Assembly: GCF_021869535.1 (NCBI RefSeq)
Contig: NW_026262690.1
Coordinates: forward strand, 62,132,995 to 62,196,994
Direction of reading: 5' to 3'
From: Mytilus californianus
Lineage: Eukaryota > Mollusca > Bivalvia > Mytilida > Mytilidae
DNA: 64,000 bases
Below are positions 35,401 through 46,145 of this stretch, piece after piece. The notes below the pieces were generated by a model, which saw only the letters and a program-made list of their open reading frames with translations, was not told the DNA's origin and did not search any database. Within the stretch, counting starts at the first letter, position 1. Each line of letters opens with the position of its first letter. The position numbers and the translations under genes were made by a program.

Positions 35401-37724
35401 ATGATGACACATAGGAAACTGTATTCACCGAAAATGATCAGCAATACTAGATGTACAAAAAATATTAATATAACTGAACATTGCTGAAACCATCAATTAA
35501 AGCAATGACTTACATCAAGCAATGATTTTAAATTTTCTCATTCTTACAAAAAGACCAATGGACAACTCTAGTTTGCTTTACTATAATGTGTGGTACATTT
35601 GTTTGACATTAAGTAATGGCCAAAAAATTGGCATACAAGTGTAAATACGTCTATCTAAACAGCAGACAAACCAAAAAGGCACTGACAGAAAATCATCTTT
35701 GATGTTAATCCACATTCATGAAGGATTCCCATTGATGTACATTGTTGCCATAAGGACTTAAGATAAGGATTGAGGGTCCTTACATTTGAAAAAATAAAAA
35801 CTTGTGTGTTCATGTTTTTTTTACTTTCTCAAATCTTAATTTCTAATCCTCAGCACAAGTGGCTCTCCTTTTTACTTCACAAGCCAATAAGAGGCACTTA
35901 GTCTGTGTCAATTTACCTATAATAATGTAACCCAAACCGAAATGGAAGTATCCTATACAGGTCATTGCTGTTCTGCTGTACCATAAGAAATTACTCTGGG
36001 TACTTTTACTTGATCAAATTGTACCCACATAAATTTATTTTTTGTCTAATAGGGTAACCTGGAAGGAACAAAAGTAACCAGATCATTGGTTTCAGGTAAG
36101 CCTTTAGATTATTTTCGTTTAATTTTGTTACATCTGCCATGATGATGAAGATACAAGTACTAGGGCAGTCTGTGTGAAAAACTTTTTTGACAACTAGACC
36201 ATTGGGCTAGTGACCATGTCTGCTAGATTAAACCAATTTTCACAAGACTGAAAATTTTAATAAATGATGTAAAGTGCGTAATATTGATGAGATTGATAAC
36301 TTGCCTATCTCAGATACTATATATATGTCATTGCTGGAGGGAATAAAATGAAGAACAAAAAGGAAACATTTATACAATTGATTTGATTTGTATCTTATTT
36401 TAAAACAATTTCAAACAATAGTAATCATACTCTTAATCATTATGTCACGATAAATCTCCCTTTTCCAAAACAGCTAAGCTAAAAGGGAGGGGAAGAACTC
36501 CCTCATACATACATTTTTGTAGTTCCAAAGGGTAGCAGTTATAAGCATTTTCCTCAAATTCATTTAAGAATTCTACCATTTTGCTTTAACTTGTCATAAA
36601 TGGTCAAAATGACTGACAAGTCCAAAAATTAGTTTTTCATCAAATTTCTTTTATTATCTATTTGGCTTGTTATCGGTATCCTCTTCATGAAAGTTTTACA
36701 TGCCAAGATTTTGCTGGCATGGGCCACATGACCTTTGGTTTATTACAAAGACTATTCTTGATTATGTTTTTACAAGTATAATCCTTATAAAATATGAACA
36801 TTTTGTTTTAAAACAAGCACGGTGACCAGGTGACCAATCGTTTCCCAATTGTTTAAAAAGCCTAGAGTACGTATTTTCCTCAATTATTTTTTGGTACTTG
36901 AAACTTCTGGTATTTGTGAAGGCCTTTTCAATGTTTAACCTGGGATAGCCCCATGTGTCTATTTCAGCATCGGAAGCTATGGTTGTTTGTTTACATTGAG
37001 CGGTATTTATAGGTTGTTTATAGCTGGCACATGGTCTAGCCTCGTTTATGATTTTGTTGGTAATAAGGTTTATCGCATTGACGATTAGAAGTAACAGAAA
37101 CCATAAATGATAATTTAGTGATACCAGTAAAAGGATGAAAACAAGGTCAGCGACAATTTTGTTACTTGTTCTCGTATATTTTCTTCAAAATTACAGGTTA
37201 AGATTTTGCAAACACTCTCAGATGTTCACTAGACCGATTGGGCAATAAAACAGTTTTTCTGCACTAGTCCGATGAAATAAATACTAGACAGAGGCTTTGG
37301 GCTACTGCTTATGGCTTACATTACAATCTGCAAGTGCTTGTTAAGTGCAGATTTAGAATCATCCACTTACTATTATAAATGGTTCTGAAAACAATTGCAC
37401 ATTTAATCTGGATACGTTTTAAGATTGGGGTTTAAACTGTGTACCCTTAACAACTTTAATTTCAACATGTGTACTTTTCCTAACATAAAACGAATACAGA
37501 GGACGTTCTCATTGTACCCAACAACACGTTAACAGTGACCCGTTTAGCAAAAAACATTTTTTATGAAGTAAAATTACGAACTCCGCTATCTCTCAGAAAT
37601 AATCACACAAAAAACAGCTGACAAAGTTGTATAACACTGTGAAACACCCCATACCCTTTAGAAAGGTGAAACTTGTAATAAAATAATATAATAATAAAGG
37701 TGCCAATAATATAACACCCACCAT
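21889..37724 (-). CDS. DNAL1: Axonemal dynein light chain 1 (LC1), complete, 10 coding exons
   Basis: DNAL1/LC1 is a leucine-rich-repeat light chain of the outer dynein arm. It binds the motor domain of the gamma-type heavy chain and tunes ciliary and flagellar beating. Ten coding exons (37724-37722, 34603-34562, 32908-32799, 31567-31512, 30224-30169, 29524-29435, 23374-23321, 22713-22677, 22296-22210, 21926-21889) total 573 nt: 190 residues plus stop, the human length. All splice sites are GT/AG and all phases fit. Recognisable blocks are [13 protein letters not shown] (residues 3-15), [11 protein letters not shown] (~40-50), [78 protein letters not shown] and the acidic end REEDDED. The LRRs occupy about residues 48-180. 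The gene is convergent with XPO1, and nothing looks broken. Confidence 0.97.
22210..22296 (-). CDS. DNAL1: DNAL1 exon 9
   Basis: The exon lies between ttttacag and gatg|gtgagt, 87 nt. It completes Gly and encodes [20 protein letters not shown] and LPKLKKLD. It covers the LRR cap that closes the repeat domain. Confidence 0.95.
22677..22713 (-). CDS. DNAL1: DNAL1 exon 8
   Basis: A 37-nt micro-exon with acceptor aatacag and donor cacag|gtaagt encodes [12 protein letters not shown] and the first base of Gly. Phase 0 in, phase 1 out, fitting both neighbours. Confidence 0.94.
22714..23320. other. DNAL1 intron, no feature seen
   Basis: AT-rich intron. Short open frames lack similarity to anything recognised. 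Confidence 0.5.
23321..23374 (-). CDS. DNAL1: DNAL1 exon 7
   Basis: This 54-nt exon (acceptor ttttgtag, donor aaattg|gtgagt) encodes [18 protein letters not shown], the last full LRR. The 6.06-kb intron upstream of it (minus sense) holds the family-A and family-E elements. Confidence 0.95.
23464..23520 (+). repeat. GTC trinucleotide microsatellite
   Basis: About eleven GTC/CGTC units with two CCGGC interruptions. It occupies the same position behind the 5' hairpin as the shorter tracts at 596-630 and 16590-16605 in other family-A copies. Confidence 0.9.
24543..25475. mobile_element. 933-bp insertion with TGTAC target duplication
   Basis: The family-A unit gaaattgtac|tgcaaggtacc (intact at 17138-17160) is split here. 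TGTAC occurs on both sides (24538-24542 and 25476-25480). The ends share an inverted CATACATGTGA (24547 and 25464-25474). The interior is AT-rich and has no frame. It is probably a non-autonomous DNA transposon; superfamily not assigned. Confidence 0.65.
25856..26311. other. DNAL1 intron between elements, no feature seen
   Basis: AT-rich sequence separating the family-A and family-E elements. Nothing recognised. Confidence 0.5.
26312..29368 (-). mobile_element. Family-E HINE-like element carrying a large minisatellite
   Basis: On the minus strand it starts with hairpin AAGTCTtCCCAAAC / GTTTGGGAGACTT (29363-29334) and an ATT/CTT microsatellite (29318-29284). It then has a 134-bp tandem array, the inverted repeat again (26341-26357) and a terminal hairpin GTAACAG-gatg-CTGTTAC (26322-26339, plus sense). 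This reproduces the family A-D layout at 3 kb. It lies in sense with DNAL1 transcription. No protein is encoded; open frames at 27438-27671 and 28375-28608 are repeat translations. Confidence 0.7.
26400..29010. repeat. 134-bp minisatellite with 937-bp higher-order repeat
   Basis: About 19 units are marked by cagaatatatatggtttagg, acaagatattagaact and tgacccctggggactaaccc. Unit spacing read from successive ccag positions is 134, 134, 133, 134, 134. Two unit types alternate (cattcaaaccatctt versus catttgatgtgctttatc). Seven units form a 937-bp block: 27001 onward matches 27938 onward with only a couple of differences. Confidence 0.9.
29435..29524 (-). CDS. DNAL1: DNAL1 exon 6
   Basis: The exon is 90 nt between ttttacag and ctaaag|gttagt, in phase 0 on both sides. 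It encodes [20 protein letters not shown] and [10 protein letters not shown], the most conserved LC1 repeat. Confidence 0.96.
30169..30224 (-). CDS. DNAL1: DNAL1 exon 5
   Basis: The exon is 56 nt; it completes a Lys codon (A|AA) and encodes [18 protein letters not shown], ending at ctg|gtaggt. Its acceptor in minus sense is cattttcag. Confidence 0.95.
30225..31511. other. DNAL1 intron with a family-F fragment
   Basis: Positions 30478-30738 match the family-F end (atgttctatttttagcgatg; gatgattgtggccaagtttg; cttggccctttggtca). At 30842-30866 there is a solo MITE end (ctgtaacttcagaaattatt). The rest is unremarkable. Confidence 0.5.
31512..31567 (-). CDS. DNAL1: DNAL1 exon 4
   Basis: The exon is 56 nt after tttttcag. 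It completes Glu (GA|A) and encodes [18 protein letters not shown] plus the first base of Lys, donor ttaa|gtaagt. It corresponds to the LRR reading LSLSTNCIEKI in vertebrates. Confidence 0.95.
31784..31930. mobile_element. Small MITE with TIR CAGTAAAACCTGTTTTA
   Basis: The left end cagtaaaacctgttttaaga is mirrored by ataaaacaggtttttactg at the right (one extra A). The inner segments aagagaccact and agtggtctttt also pair. It is 147 bp with no frame. It lies in the intron between DNAL1 exons 3 and 4. Confidence 0.7.
31931..32798. other. DNAL1 intron, no feature seen
   Basis: AT-rich intron sequence without repeats or frames that I recognise. Confidence 0.5.
32799..32908 (-). CDS. DNAL1: DNAL1 exon 3
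   Basis: The exon is 110 nt after atttcag, encoding [36 protein letters not shown] and two bases of Glu before gtatgt. It bridges the N-terminal helix and the first LRR. Confidence 0.95.
32909..34561. other. DNAL1 intron with split relic of the CTGTAAATTCAG MITE
   Basis: The start ctactgtaaa ... gcgaggtttttttaa and ggaataatgccactgggt (33824-33885), and the end cctgaaatcgccataattga ... gcaataata (34411-34470), match the two halves of the 211-bp MITE. About 500 bp of unrelated sequence lies between. No gene seen. Confidence 0.5.
34562..34603 (-). CDS. DNAL1: DNAL1 exon 2
   Basis: The exon is 42 nt: acceptor catttacag, then [14 protein letters not shown], donor tgg|gtaatt. It starts and ends in phase 0. 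The match to the family's [11 protein letters not shown]-terminus fixes the reading frame and implies that the initiator Met is in the preceding exon. Confidence 0.95.
35181..35391. mobile_element. MITE, intact copy (211 bp) in DNAL1 intron 1
   Basis: It runs from TACTGTAAATTCAGAAATTA (35181) to TAATTTCTGAATTTACAGTA (35391), a near-perfect terminal inverted repeat of about 25 bp including GCG. The TA at each end suggests a TA target duplication as in Tc1/mariner-type MITEs (inference). Subterminal cgcaataat blocks repeat in both orientations. Confidence 0.85.
35392..37721. other. DNAL1 intron 1, no feature seen
   Basis: Plain AT-rich intron sequence. No repeats of note, RNAs or frames recognised. 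Confidence 0.5.
37722..37724 (-). CDS. DNAL1: DNAL1 exon 1: initiator ATG at the very end of the exon
   Basis: On the minus strand, gcttcaaaATG is followed at once by the donor gtgggt. The ATG joins in phase 0 to GCG GCA AAA of exon 2. The 5'UTR therefore lies just above 37724 (minus upstream). The transcript start is not determined. Confidence 0.8.
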
Positions 37725-38100
37725 TTTGAAGCGTTGTTGTCGTCAAGATGACTGGTACCTGTTGATACGTCTTATTCTACGTGAGAAAAAGCAAAAAAAT
37801 AAATAGAAACCAGTAAAGTTGTTAAGGACACACAAATAATTTTGTTTAAATATCGTTATAACACATCATTTTGATTTTATAACTACGTTAACAAATATTA
37901 GATTTTAAATAAATGATCTTAAAATATTTTACCCAACATCAGAGTATAAAAAGAAGCAGACAACCACGACCTTTAATTCCACCTTCAAGCTAGCCTGCAT
38001 ACAAATATTGGATCATCTTATAAATATTTCCGAGGGCTGTATAGCCAGTCAAGGTCGTTAAAAACTTCCATCATCATCATCATCATCATCAATATTTCCT
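37725..38100 (-). promoter_or_regulatory. DNAL1 5'UTR and presumed promoter region
   Basis: The region lies directly upstream (minus sense) of the DNAL1 start codon, so the promoter should be here. I see no clear TATA element at a sensible distance. A CAT/ATC microsatellite lies at 38069-38091. Placement is by position only. Confidence 0.35.
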
Positions 38101-38109
38101 CAGACAGAA

Positions 38110-38500
38110 TTTTCTTATACTTTACCAAAATGTAGATACCTTTTTTTGTACAATGTAATAAAAAGTATGAGTCACCGTGTAATCAAGCTTCAAGTTGTGC
38201 AAAATTAGCCAATCTTGTTTTTATGACTGATAATCAATGCAAAATTAGCCAATTGCATAGATTATCAGTCATAAAAACAAAAAACTTTTTTGTGAATAAA
38301 AAGATATCAGATAAAATTTTGAAAGAAAATATGAGATGATAGGTTTTCAATGATACTATGCTTTTGTCAAATAAGAATAAAAATGGTGTCACCGAGCTTG
38401 TTTTCTTGCTACAAGCACATAATGAAAATTTCATTAACATTCCTTTCAAAAATGCTATAAGAGTTATCTCCCCTTACATGCCTAAGTTGGAAAATTGAAT
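38110..38500. repeat. Dispersed repeat, copy 1 of a pair
   Basis: It shares aataaaaagtat, caagttgtgcaaaatt, gtcacc(g/t)(a/g)g..cttgttttct and gagttatctccccttac with 39990-40330 in the same order and orientation. It also holds a 20-bp inverted repeat (tgtttttatgactgataatc at 38216, complement at 38255) and a direct repeat atgcaaaattagccaat. Class unknown. Confidence 0.55.
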
Positions 38501-38859
38501 CCCACTAAAACAAATATTTTGTATTTGTAAAAACAGTCTAAATAATGCAACACATCACTTATTTTTAGGCACGTGCCTACACATGATTTTTTCACAAATA
38601 TTTTTTTTTATTAAAAAATATAATAAACAATGTTATCTGTAAATGCATGTGAGGTCGTCAAAACTCTTTAATTATCGAATGTCATTTGTACACTAGTCTA
38701 TCATCCATAGTGAATCAGTGGAGTATTGGAACTGTATGTCATTATATTCCACCTTATATAGAAACTATAAACTAGAACTTTAATTGGTTCAGATCATTTC
38801 ACTTCTATCAACAAATACTTGAATGAACCTCATCTTAGATAAATGATTTTGTTTCAATT

Positions 38860-39120
38860 AGTTGTTGTTGGCCCAAGTTCAATCCGATGCCTAGTGTAGT
38901 GCACGTAAAGAAACTTGCAACAACTCTTTGAGGGGTTCATAGGTCGTCTACTGAACGGCATATTTCTGTTCCTATCCAATAAACCTTCATTTTCCAATGA
39001 ATGGCATTTCCAAATTTCCAGACCTTCATCCTGGACGACCCCTATTTGTTTTAGTCCTGAACATGCATGAACTATTTGCCACTGGACGATTAGCAATCAA
39101 TCAATCAATCAATCAACTAG
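38860..39120 (-). repeat. SINE-like segment with (AATC)n end
   Basis: Its complement (cgtccagtggcaaatagttc, catgttcaggac, aagagttgttgcaagttt) is found in plus orientation at 47150-47370. The tract caatcaatcaatcaatcaat at 39094-39116 is a typical SINE tail. The open frame on the minus strand here is part of the repeat, not a gene. Confidence 0.55.
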
Positions 39121-41700
39121 CTTTCAGTAACTTCAAGTACTCTCAGATCTACGCCGTGTAATGACCATAATTATTCAAATTAGGTAGGGATTTTACAGTA
39201 CAGGATATAAGGAAATATGAATTTCTTGAATTTTGTTAGATAGTATGAACAGAACAGAACTTCTGCATGACGTATCGAGTGTTTGTGTGTATATGTTTGT
39301 GTGGCCGGGGAGGGTGAAGGATTAAGAATCAAAAGATGAATGGTCGATGCGTAGTCCTAAATTAAGTTAGTATTATTATGTAGTAGTCTCAGTGTTTACG
39401 TGCCTATTTTTTTTTTAATGTAGGATCGTCAATATGTACTATCAATTGACGTATATATCAATTATACTCAATCAGAAACAGGTTGTGCTGCTTAATAAAG
39501 GGCTACGCTGATCTACGCTGGGCAATGCATATTGGAAATATTGATTTTTTTTATATTTCCGATTGTACTGCCGGTTAATTCACCAGTCAGATGAAATTGT
39601 AGAATTATGTTTATTTTTCGACATTTTTTTCATGTATATTATCATGATAAAATGACCAGTAAATTTTATTTTTTTTTATGCACAAAATTTTGCAACTAAA
39701 ATGCTGAAAACCGTTTTCCGTCAGGGGTCTCGGCCCCCTGAACCCCCTACCAGGGCTCTGCCTACAGTCTAATGGATACCTAGTCACGCCCCTGTTTATC
39801 ATTAATTAACAGTCTTACAGATAAATCTACCATTTTGTCTCAAAATTTTCAGATTTAACCAAAGAACTAGACCGATTGAGTACCGCTATTTTGAAATAAA
39901 AGAAGGTGCTGTACTGTTAAGGTGGATGGGGTGGGGGTCTTAATTAAAATCCATAGAATTTTTCAATAATTTGTCAAGATGTAGTTTTTATCATGCTTTT
40001 TTGCAAAATATAATAAAAAGTATAGGTAACCGGACATTATTTCACGCTACAGGTTGTGCAAAATTGTCAGATTTTGTATATAGATTATGCATGGAAAATC
40101 CAATTTTGTGTGATAAAAAGAAAACTACACCATAGAAAATTTAGATAAAATGTGAGAAGATAGCTCTTATAACATGCTTTCAGATAAGAAAAAGAAAAAA
40201 TGGGGTCACTGGACTTGTTTTCTGGCTACATATTAAAATAGGTAAATTCATAACACTTTCTATTATAAAAATTACTTTTATCTGAGTTATCTCCCCTTAT
40301 GTGGCAAAGTTGAAAAAAAAATGAATCAAACAAAAATAATGTGTTTTTGAGAAAAAAAACAGCCGTAAATATGACCAAACACATAATTTTCTATATTAAC
40401 ATGAAAAGTCTTACACATGAATTACATATTACTCTCAAAATTTGCACATATCATTAAAGATCTAGACCAATAGTTATATATCTGCTACTTCAAAATCCAA
40501 GATGGAGGAAGACACCCCAGTCACCTTAATCTACCTTTTTTAACACTCTTAGTGTGGAGCGAAATTTCAAAACACTGTCCAGAAACGGGATAATACCAGT
40601 ACAAAATATTATAAACAGTACATTGTTGTTAAATCTGGCATAACAGCATGTTATCTTGCATATATAATTGAAGATTTACTAAAATATAAAGGAAATGTCT
40701 ATTTTTTTTATTAACGTTATTTATATGACATCACATCAAGTCAGATTGTCAGATTTAAAGATGTATTTGTCCCTAAAAAATATGGTCACACCTGGAAAGC
40801 CCAACATTTTATTGGCCCAACTATGAACGTTCTTTATAACGAAGACCTTTTTAAGATCAATGGTGTTTACACATACGCACAGGCATACACAATTTATATC
40901 CCTTACTGTAATAATGATGTTTAAAGATGTAAAAAATATTTCAATGTTGTGGAATTTATACATACTTCATATATACGAGTTGTGAAGAGGAGTTGATTAT
41001 CCTTTGTGCTATGTTTTGCAAATTAGTAATGTTTAGACTAATCCATTTTCACGAGATATTGACTTCAACAATACTGGTCGTTTTTTTTCGGCGTGATAAA
41101 TTTGCTCAATATACATTTGACACTAGTGATAAACACATTTCTAACCACAATTGGCAAAAACAATAGAATTGCCCGTACGAAAGAAAAAAAAAGAATCACT
41201 ATCGAAATTAAAATCTGAACTGAAAAAATTGTCAGATTTGAAGAATGTATTCAGATAAGTTTTCTCTCTAGAGCAATATAATTTTATTGCGTATTGTTTA
41301 ATACCAAATTTGTTTCCGACATTGTAATAGCGATGTTGGTTTATTGGTTGAAAAAACAACGAAAACTTTTTCTTTCTTGTACAATCCTACAACCTATCAC
41401 GGCAAGGGATTTCTATGTCAAAATGATCTCGACGGGTAAATACTTGATGCGTTCGTTTAAAAAAAAAGAAGTACATATATACAAGTGATCTTTTTCCAAA
41501 TAATAACTTGTAGAGAAAAATCTCTCTCTGAACGTTAAAATGCACATGGTCATATCGCAGCACATACTTTAGTGTTCAAAAGTAGAATAGTGGAATTCAT
41601 GCGTTTTTGGTCTTTCAAAGTGTTGGGAAAAAAACTGAAACGTTGATGAACAATACTATCAATTATAGTTTTCAAGATGACATACAAAAACGCAAAAAAG
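39121..41700. other. Intergenic, with copy 2 of the 38110 repeat
   Basis: The segment 39990-40330 is the second copy of the repeat described at 38110. At 40455-40540, atctagaccaatagttatat and caagatggaggaagacac resemble 11262-11320 in the XPO1 intron, so this is a dispersed family. No gene recognised. Confidence 0.4.
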
Positions 41701-42578
41701 ATATAAATTGTCATTAAGGACATTGACTCATATAAAGAGTTGGCCAACGATTTCAGAAGTATACGAACTTATTTGCAGATCTTGCCTTGTGGGTCATTTT
41801 TGCCCTCTAAAATTCTCTCTTTCTATTTTAGTTTCATAATAATAGGCAAAAACGCAAAACAAAAAAATGGGGAAAATAGTCTTTTAAGGGCGATCACTCC
41901 TATAAGGAGTCAATTGACGATTTCTGCAATAAAACTGATCTGTAGATCTTGTCTTACTGATTATTTTTGTTTTTGAAAGTTTACTATTGTATCTATCTAT
42001 TATAGTTTTCAAGATATTAGGCAAAAACGCAAACAAATGGTAAAAATCGTTATTAAAAGGTCAATTACTCCAACAAGAGCTGACTGACGATTCGGCTAAG
42101 TTTGACTTATTTGTAGATCTTGTCTTGCTGATCATTTTTGATTATAAAGTTTCAAGATCAAGATAATAACCAAAGTTTTAAAAAGGGAAAATTCGTTATT
42201 TAAGGGAAATAACTCCTACAAGAAGTCATCTGACAGTTTTGATGTAAAAAGACAGAAGGTAGATCTTATCATGCTGAAAAGTTTTATTCCGTCAGATTTT
42301 CTCTATCTATAGTGGGTTTCAAGATAATAGACAATCTAGAATGTTATGCCCTATGTTTTATTTTAGCCATGTTGGTCATGTTGGTTTGACAGTTGGGATC
42401 ATCAGACACATTTTTTTACAAACTAGATACCCCAATGATGATTGTAGCCAAGTTTGGTTAAATTTGGCCCAGTAGTTTCAAAGATGATTTTTGTAAAAGT
42501 TAACGGACGACGACGGATGATCGACCCTAAGTGATAGCAAAAGCTCACACTGGCGCTTTGGACCAGGGGAGATAAAAA
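41700..42578 (-). mobile_element. Family-F HINE-like element, second long copy
   Basis: It contains three or four ~150-bp units (gtagatcttgtcttgctgat; aagaagtcatctgacagttt; aagtttggttaaatttggcc). It ends in plus sense with agctcacactggcgctttgg accagggg, a decayed form of the family-F hairpin. Minus-strand orientation is as for 20300-21005. Confidence 0.55.
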
Positions 42579-43752
42579 TTGACAAGACTTGGTGTGTCAG
42601 CACACACTATCGAAATTGAAAAGCAAAGATTAAGTCATAGAGATTTCAGTATAATTTACGATCAATAATTTTCGCACTCGTAATATTTTTGTTTGTGTGA
42701 AAAGTCAAGCCCTGAAGTTGAAGTTGAACTGCATTTTCTTCTGAATTACATTTCAATAAATAATGAGAGAAGCAAGCTATTACTGTGGGCTAGGGAATTT
42801 TGAGCTAACTTTGATAATTTGACTTCAAAGGATCAGTTTATTTGGTTGATTCGTAATGAAAATAAGGATATCTTGTTGGTAAAATGAGCTTTCATACAAT
42901 AATGATAATAGTCATCATCATTTATCCCATTCATTTGTCTTTATTTTTTTCCCGTCAGAGCATTTAAACAAATTATGCCCTCGATGACTCATGTATTTGA
43001 ATAACTGTTTAGCAGTTTTTACAGTTTATTTGCAGAAGTAGCTCACGGGGTTGCACATAAGTTATAACAACATTAGTGACGTCCTCTCCCTAGTTATGGC
43101 ACGTATGCATCCCGCCAACGGGTTTTTGACTTTTAACTTTGGGCAAACCTGGTGCAGGTGGGTCCTGTTATTTCTTTAATAGGTTGGTTAGGTTTGAATC
43201 TATTTTTTTTCTAACTCATGTGATTTCAGAAATATTTCTACAATTCTATTTCTTTAATTATTATATTTCAGAAATTATGATTAAAAATATCTTAAAAAAA
43301 ACAAGCTAATCGCAAAGATCTCTACAATTTTCTCCAATCTCTTCCTAGATCTCATTATTGATGGGGATGGTAAAATTTAAGATTTTTCTCAATATGTATA
43401 AAAGTAGATGTTGGCATACGTATGTTATACACTTATCCAGGAATTACTTTTAGCCCGATAATTTACTCTTACAAAATACTCTTATCCTGGAAATTTCATT
43501 TTTTTCAAAAAAATATACCTACAAGTGTTAACAAACGGTTCTATTATTTGACATCGTAAGTTATATTGATGAATTGTATTTTTTATGCATTTACTATTAA
43601 TTTAGTTACAAATTCATTCAACTAATACCGAAATAAGAATCATAGCTGCCGAGATCTAAAATAATGTCTCCCGTGTATCTGTTACCCCCTTAGAAAACTT
43701 GAAATAGGAACCAGCTCTAGTTCGCGCTATTTCCGAAGTCCGTAATATCAAG
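42579..43752. other. Intergenic; two minus copies of a ggataagag motif
   Basis: No gene. The sequences cacttatccaggaa (43429-43442) and ctcttatcctggaaatttc (43479-43497) are minus-strand relatives of the motif discussed at 52068. A TATA-like tataaaag is at about 43397. Confidence 0.35.
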
Positions 43753-43841
43753 ATGAAGTTTTCAACAATATTGATGCTGCCTAACTTTTTATTATTTCCT
43801 CTGATGAAAAATGTCAATTCTCACAGAGATGAAAAAGAAAG
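43753..43841 (+). CDS. Possible first exon encoding a signal peptide
   Basis: ATG opens MKFSTILMLPNFLLFPLMKN, a plausible secretory signal, then VNSHRDEKE, and a good donor aaag|gtatgt follows (phase 2). I do not recognise a family and cannot find a convincing next exon. The acceptor at 48481 would give a stop after nine codons. It may be the first exon of a gene continuing elsewhere, or chance. Confidence 0.2.
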
Positions 43842-44639
43842 GTATGTATTAATTATTTGTGGGTATTTTTTTATTGATAAAAACCTTGTACACACAATTC
43901 TATTAATCATCATAGTGCAAGTAATATGCCGAAATCGTTTTGACAAATAAAATTCACTCGTGTCAAAATAATTAAATCCAAATGATTAGAGATAAACAAG
44001 ATACATTTTTATAACTTATAACGCTCCAACCATAACCCAACTTACCCTATTTGATTATATTGACATGTTCTCAAATACCGAAAATATATTGTGAGAGTTC
44101 AAGAAACTTTATGGTTTGTCAAGGAAGAAAAGTCGTAAGATATCTTAGGTTTAGATAGGTAAGTGTTCTAAACCTAATTACTCATTTTGATCTATGATTT
44201 TTAACATCAAACTCTTACATTATATGACAATAGGACGATATTTTATTTTGAGAGGGTGTAAAAAGGGGGGGGGATTAAAATGTGTGTAACTTAAAACTTT
44301 ATTCTTTGTGGATAAGAAAATAGGTGTGGATACAATACCTTAAACTCGATATTTTAATTTTGCCGGTGATTAAACAGTTGTAGTAATTATTTAATCGGAA
44401 AGTACAGCCTCAAATACTGTACAGCAACACAAACATTATCATAAATCAAATTCAAATAGTACTGATCCGACAGAAATAAAACAAATATCATATTTTAATT
44501 TTTTTTGTTTTTCTTCTGTGATTTTATAATATTATTTAGAGGGTACACCGTGTATACATTTAATACATACAAAAAAATAGCAGATCGATTGGTTTGAGCG
44601 TGCTCGTATTTAAATGAACTCCTGTTAAGCTCATACTAT

Positions 44640-44795
44640 AAAAAAGAAGATGTGGTATGATTGCCAATGAGACAACTCTCCACAAGAGACCAAAATGACA
44701 CAGAAATTGACAACTATAGGTCACCGTACGGCCTTCAACAATGAGCAAAGCCCATACCGCATAGTAGGCTATAAAAGGCCCCGAAATAACTAGTA
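44640..44795 (+). repeat. Dispersed repeat G, copy 1 (ccaatgagacaactctccac)
   Basis: The block runs agaagatgtggtatgattgc, ccaatgagacaactctccac, gtacggccttcaacaatgag and ctataaaaggcccc. Related copies lie at 45985-46145, 51790-51925 and 62653-62820, all in plus orientation. Class is not established; no coding sequence inside. Confidence 0.75.
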
Positions 44796-45984
44796 TATTA
44801 TTTATTTTTTCCCTTCTCATTAACTCTACAATTAAAGTTTACAAATGCGACGTTTTTTTAACTTAAAAACGTGTTTTCTCATTTAAATGGATATTTTGAT
44901 ATATATGGACTGTCGTGTTTTCCTGGAATAAAAATCAAGTAATTTAATAGAATATTTTATACACCAACAGTGTCTTCAAAAAATCTTGAGCTAGACTACA
45001 AAGGTACCACCGCTCTAAACCCCCTTTGTTTGTTTTAATGTGTCGAAATAAGCAGTATATGCAACTGAACCAACCATTACAAAATTAATAAATCTGTCAA
45101 CAACCAGTCATTACTAATTAGCCTTCAAATAAATAAAGTGAATGGATAGCCATTAACGACCTTGTAATCTACCATCGTGTTTCAAACATTTTAACTTTCT
45201 TCAATAGGTTATCATACGAATAAAACAAATACACTATGCGTTCCGAAAAAAGAATCTAACAGGTGTCAAGTTTAAATTATGTGTACTTATATAATCTTAA
45301 ATACTATATTGACATCGCGGTGTTAAACATGCATTCCTGCAAATGTTTAGCAAAATCGTCCGCAAGATTATTTGTAATGCTTAATTCTCTGTATAGTTTG
45401 AAATTTTAATTCATAAACTCAGTTTTCACTTTGTAAATGCTATAAAAAAAATCATAATATATCCCAAAGTTGTCTGCTTTTAAAAAAGATATTTTAATTT
45501 CAATTCCTGATATACAATCGTTTTATTGCTGCTCCTTCTGAAATTCAACATTAGCAAAAGTTCGCATCTGAATGGTTTGTATATTTAAATATTAAATTGT
45601 TAAATTTTCGACACACTTCGAACGAAATCTAGTCGTTTATTTTTCTCTGAAGTTATTTTTTTTTATCCCCTATTGTTGTACTTCATATTGGAAATGCATG
45701 TGCCTGATAATATTTTTTTTTAGGAAAAACGCCTATGTGTATGCATAATACATTTTTACAATTTTACTTTGGTCTATCTGCTATTTAGAAGTAGTAACTG
45801 TATGTACATAACAGTCCTATAAATGATAAAAGATCGACTTAGTCTATGAAGTACATAAGCCTTTAAAGGATCTCCAAAAAAATGTACTTTGAATTCGAGA
45901 TCACGACTTTGAAAAATCACGATTACGGATTAAAATCGTTATCAGTATTTGTAATTATTTATCACACATTATAATTTTAAAGAT

Positions 45985-46145
45985 AAGGAGATGTGATAGA
46001 TGTATGATTGCCAATGAGACAACTCTCCACCAGAGTTCAATTGAAGTGGATATAAGCAAACATAGACCATCTTACGACCTTGAACAATGAGAAAAAAACT
46101 CATACCGTATAGTTCGCTATAAAAGGCTCCAACATGAAAAACGAG
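45985..46145 (+). repeat. Dispersed repeat G, copy 2
   Basis: It shares gtatgattgccaatgagaca, actctccaccagag, cgaccttgaacaatgag and gctataaaaggctcc with the other copies. Confidence 0.75.
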
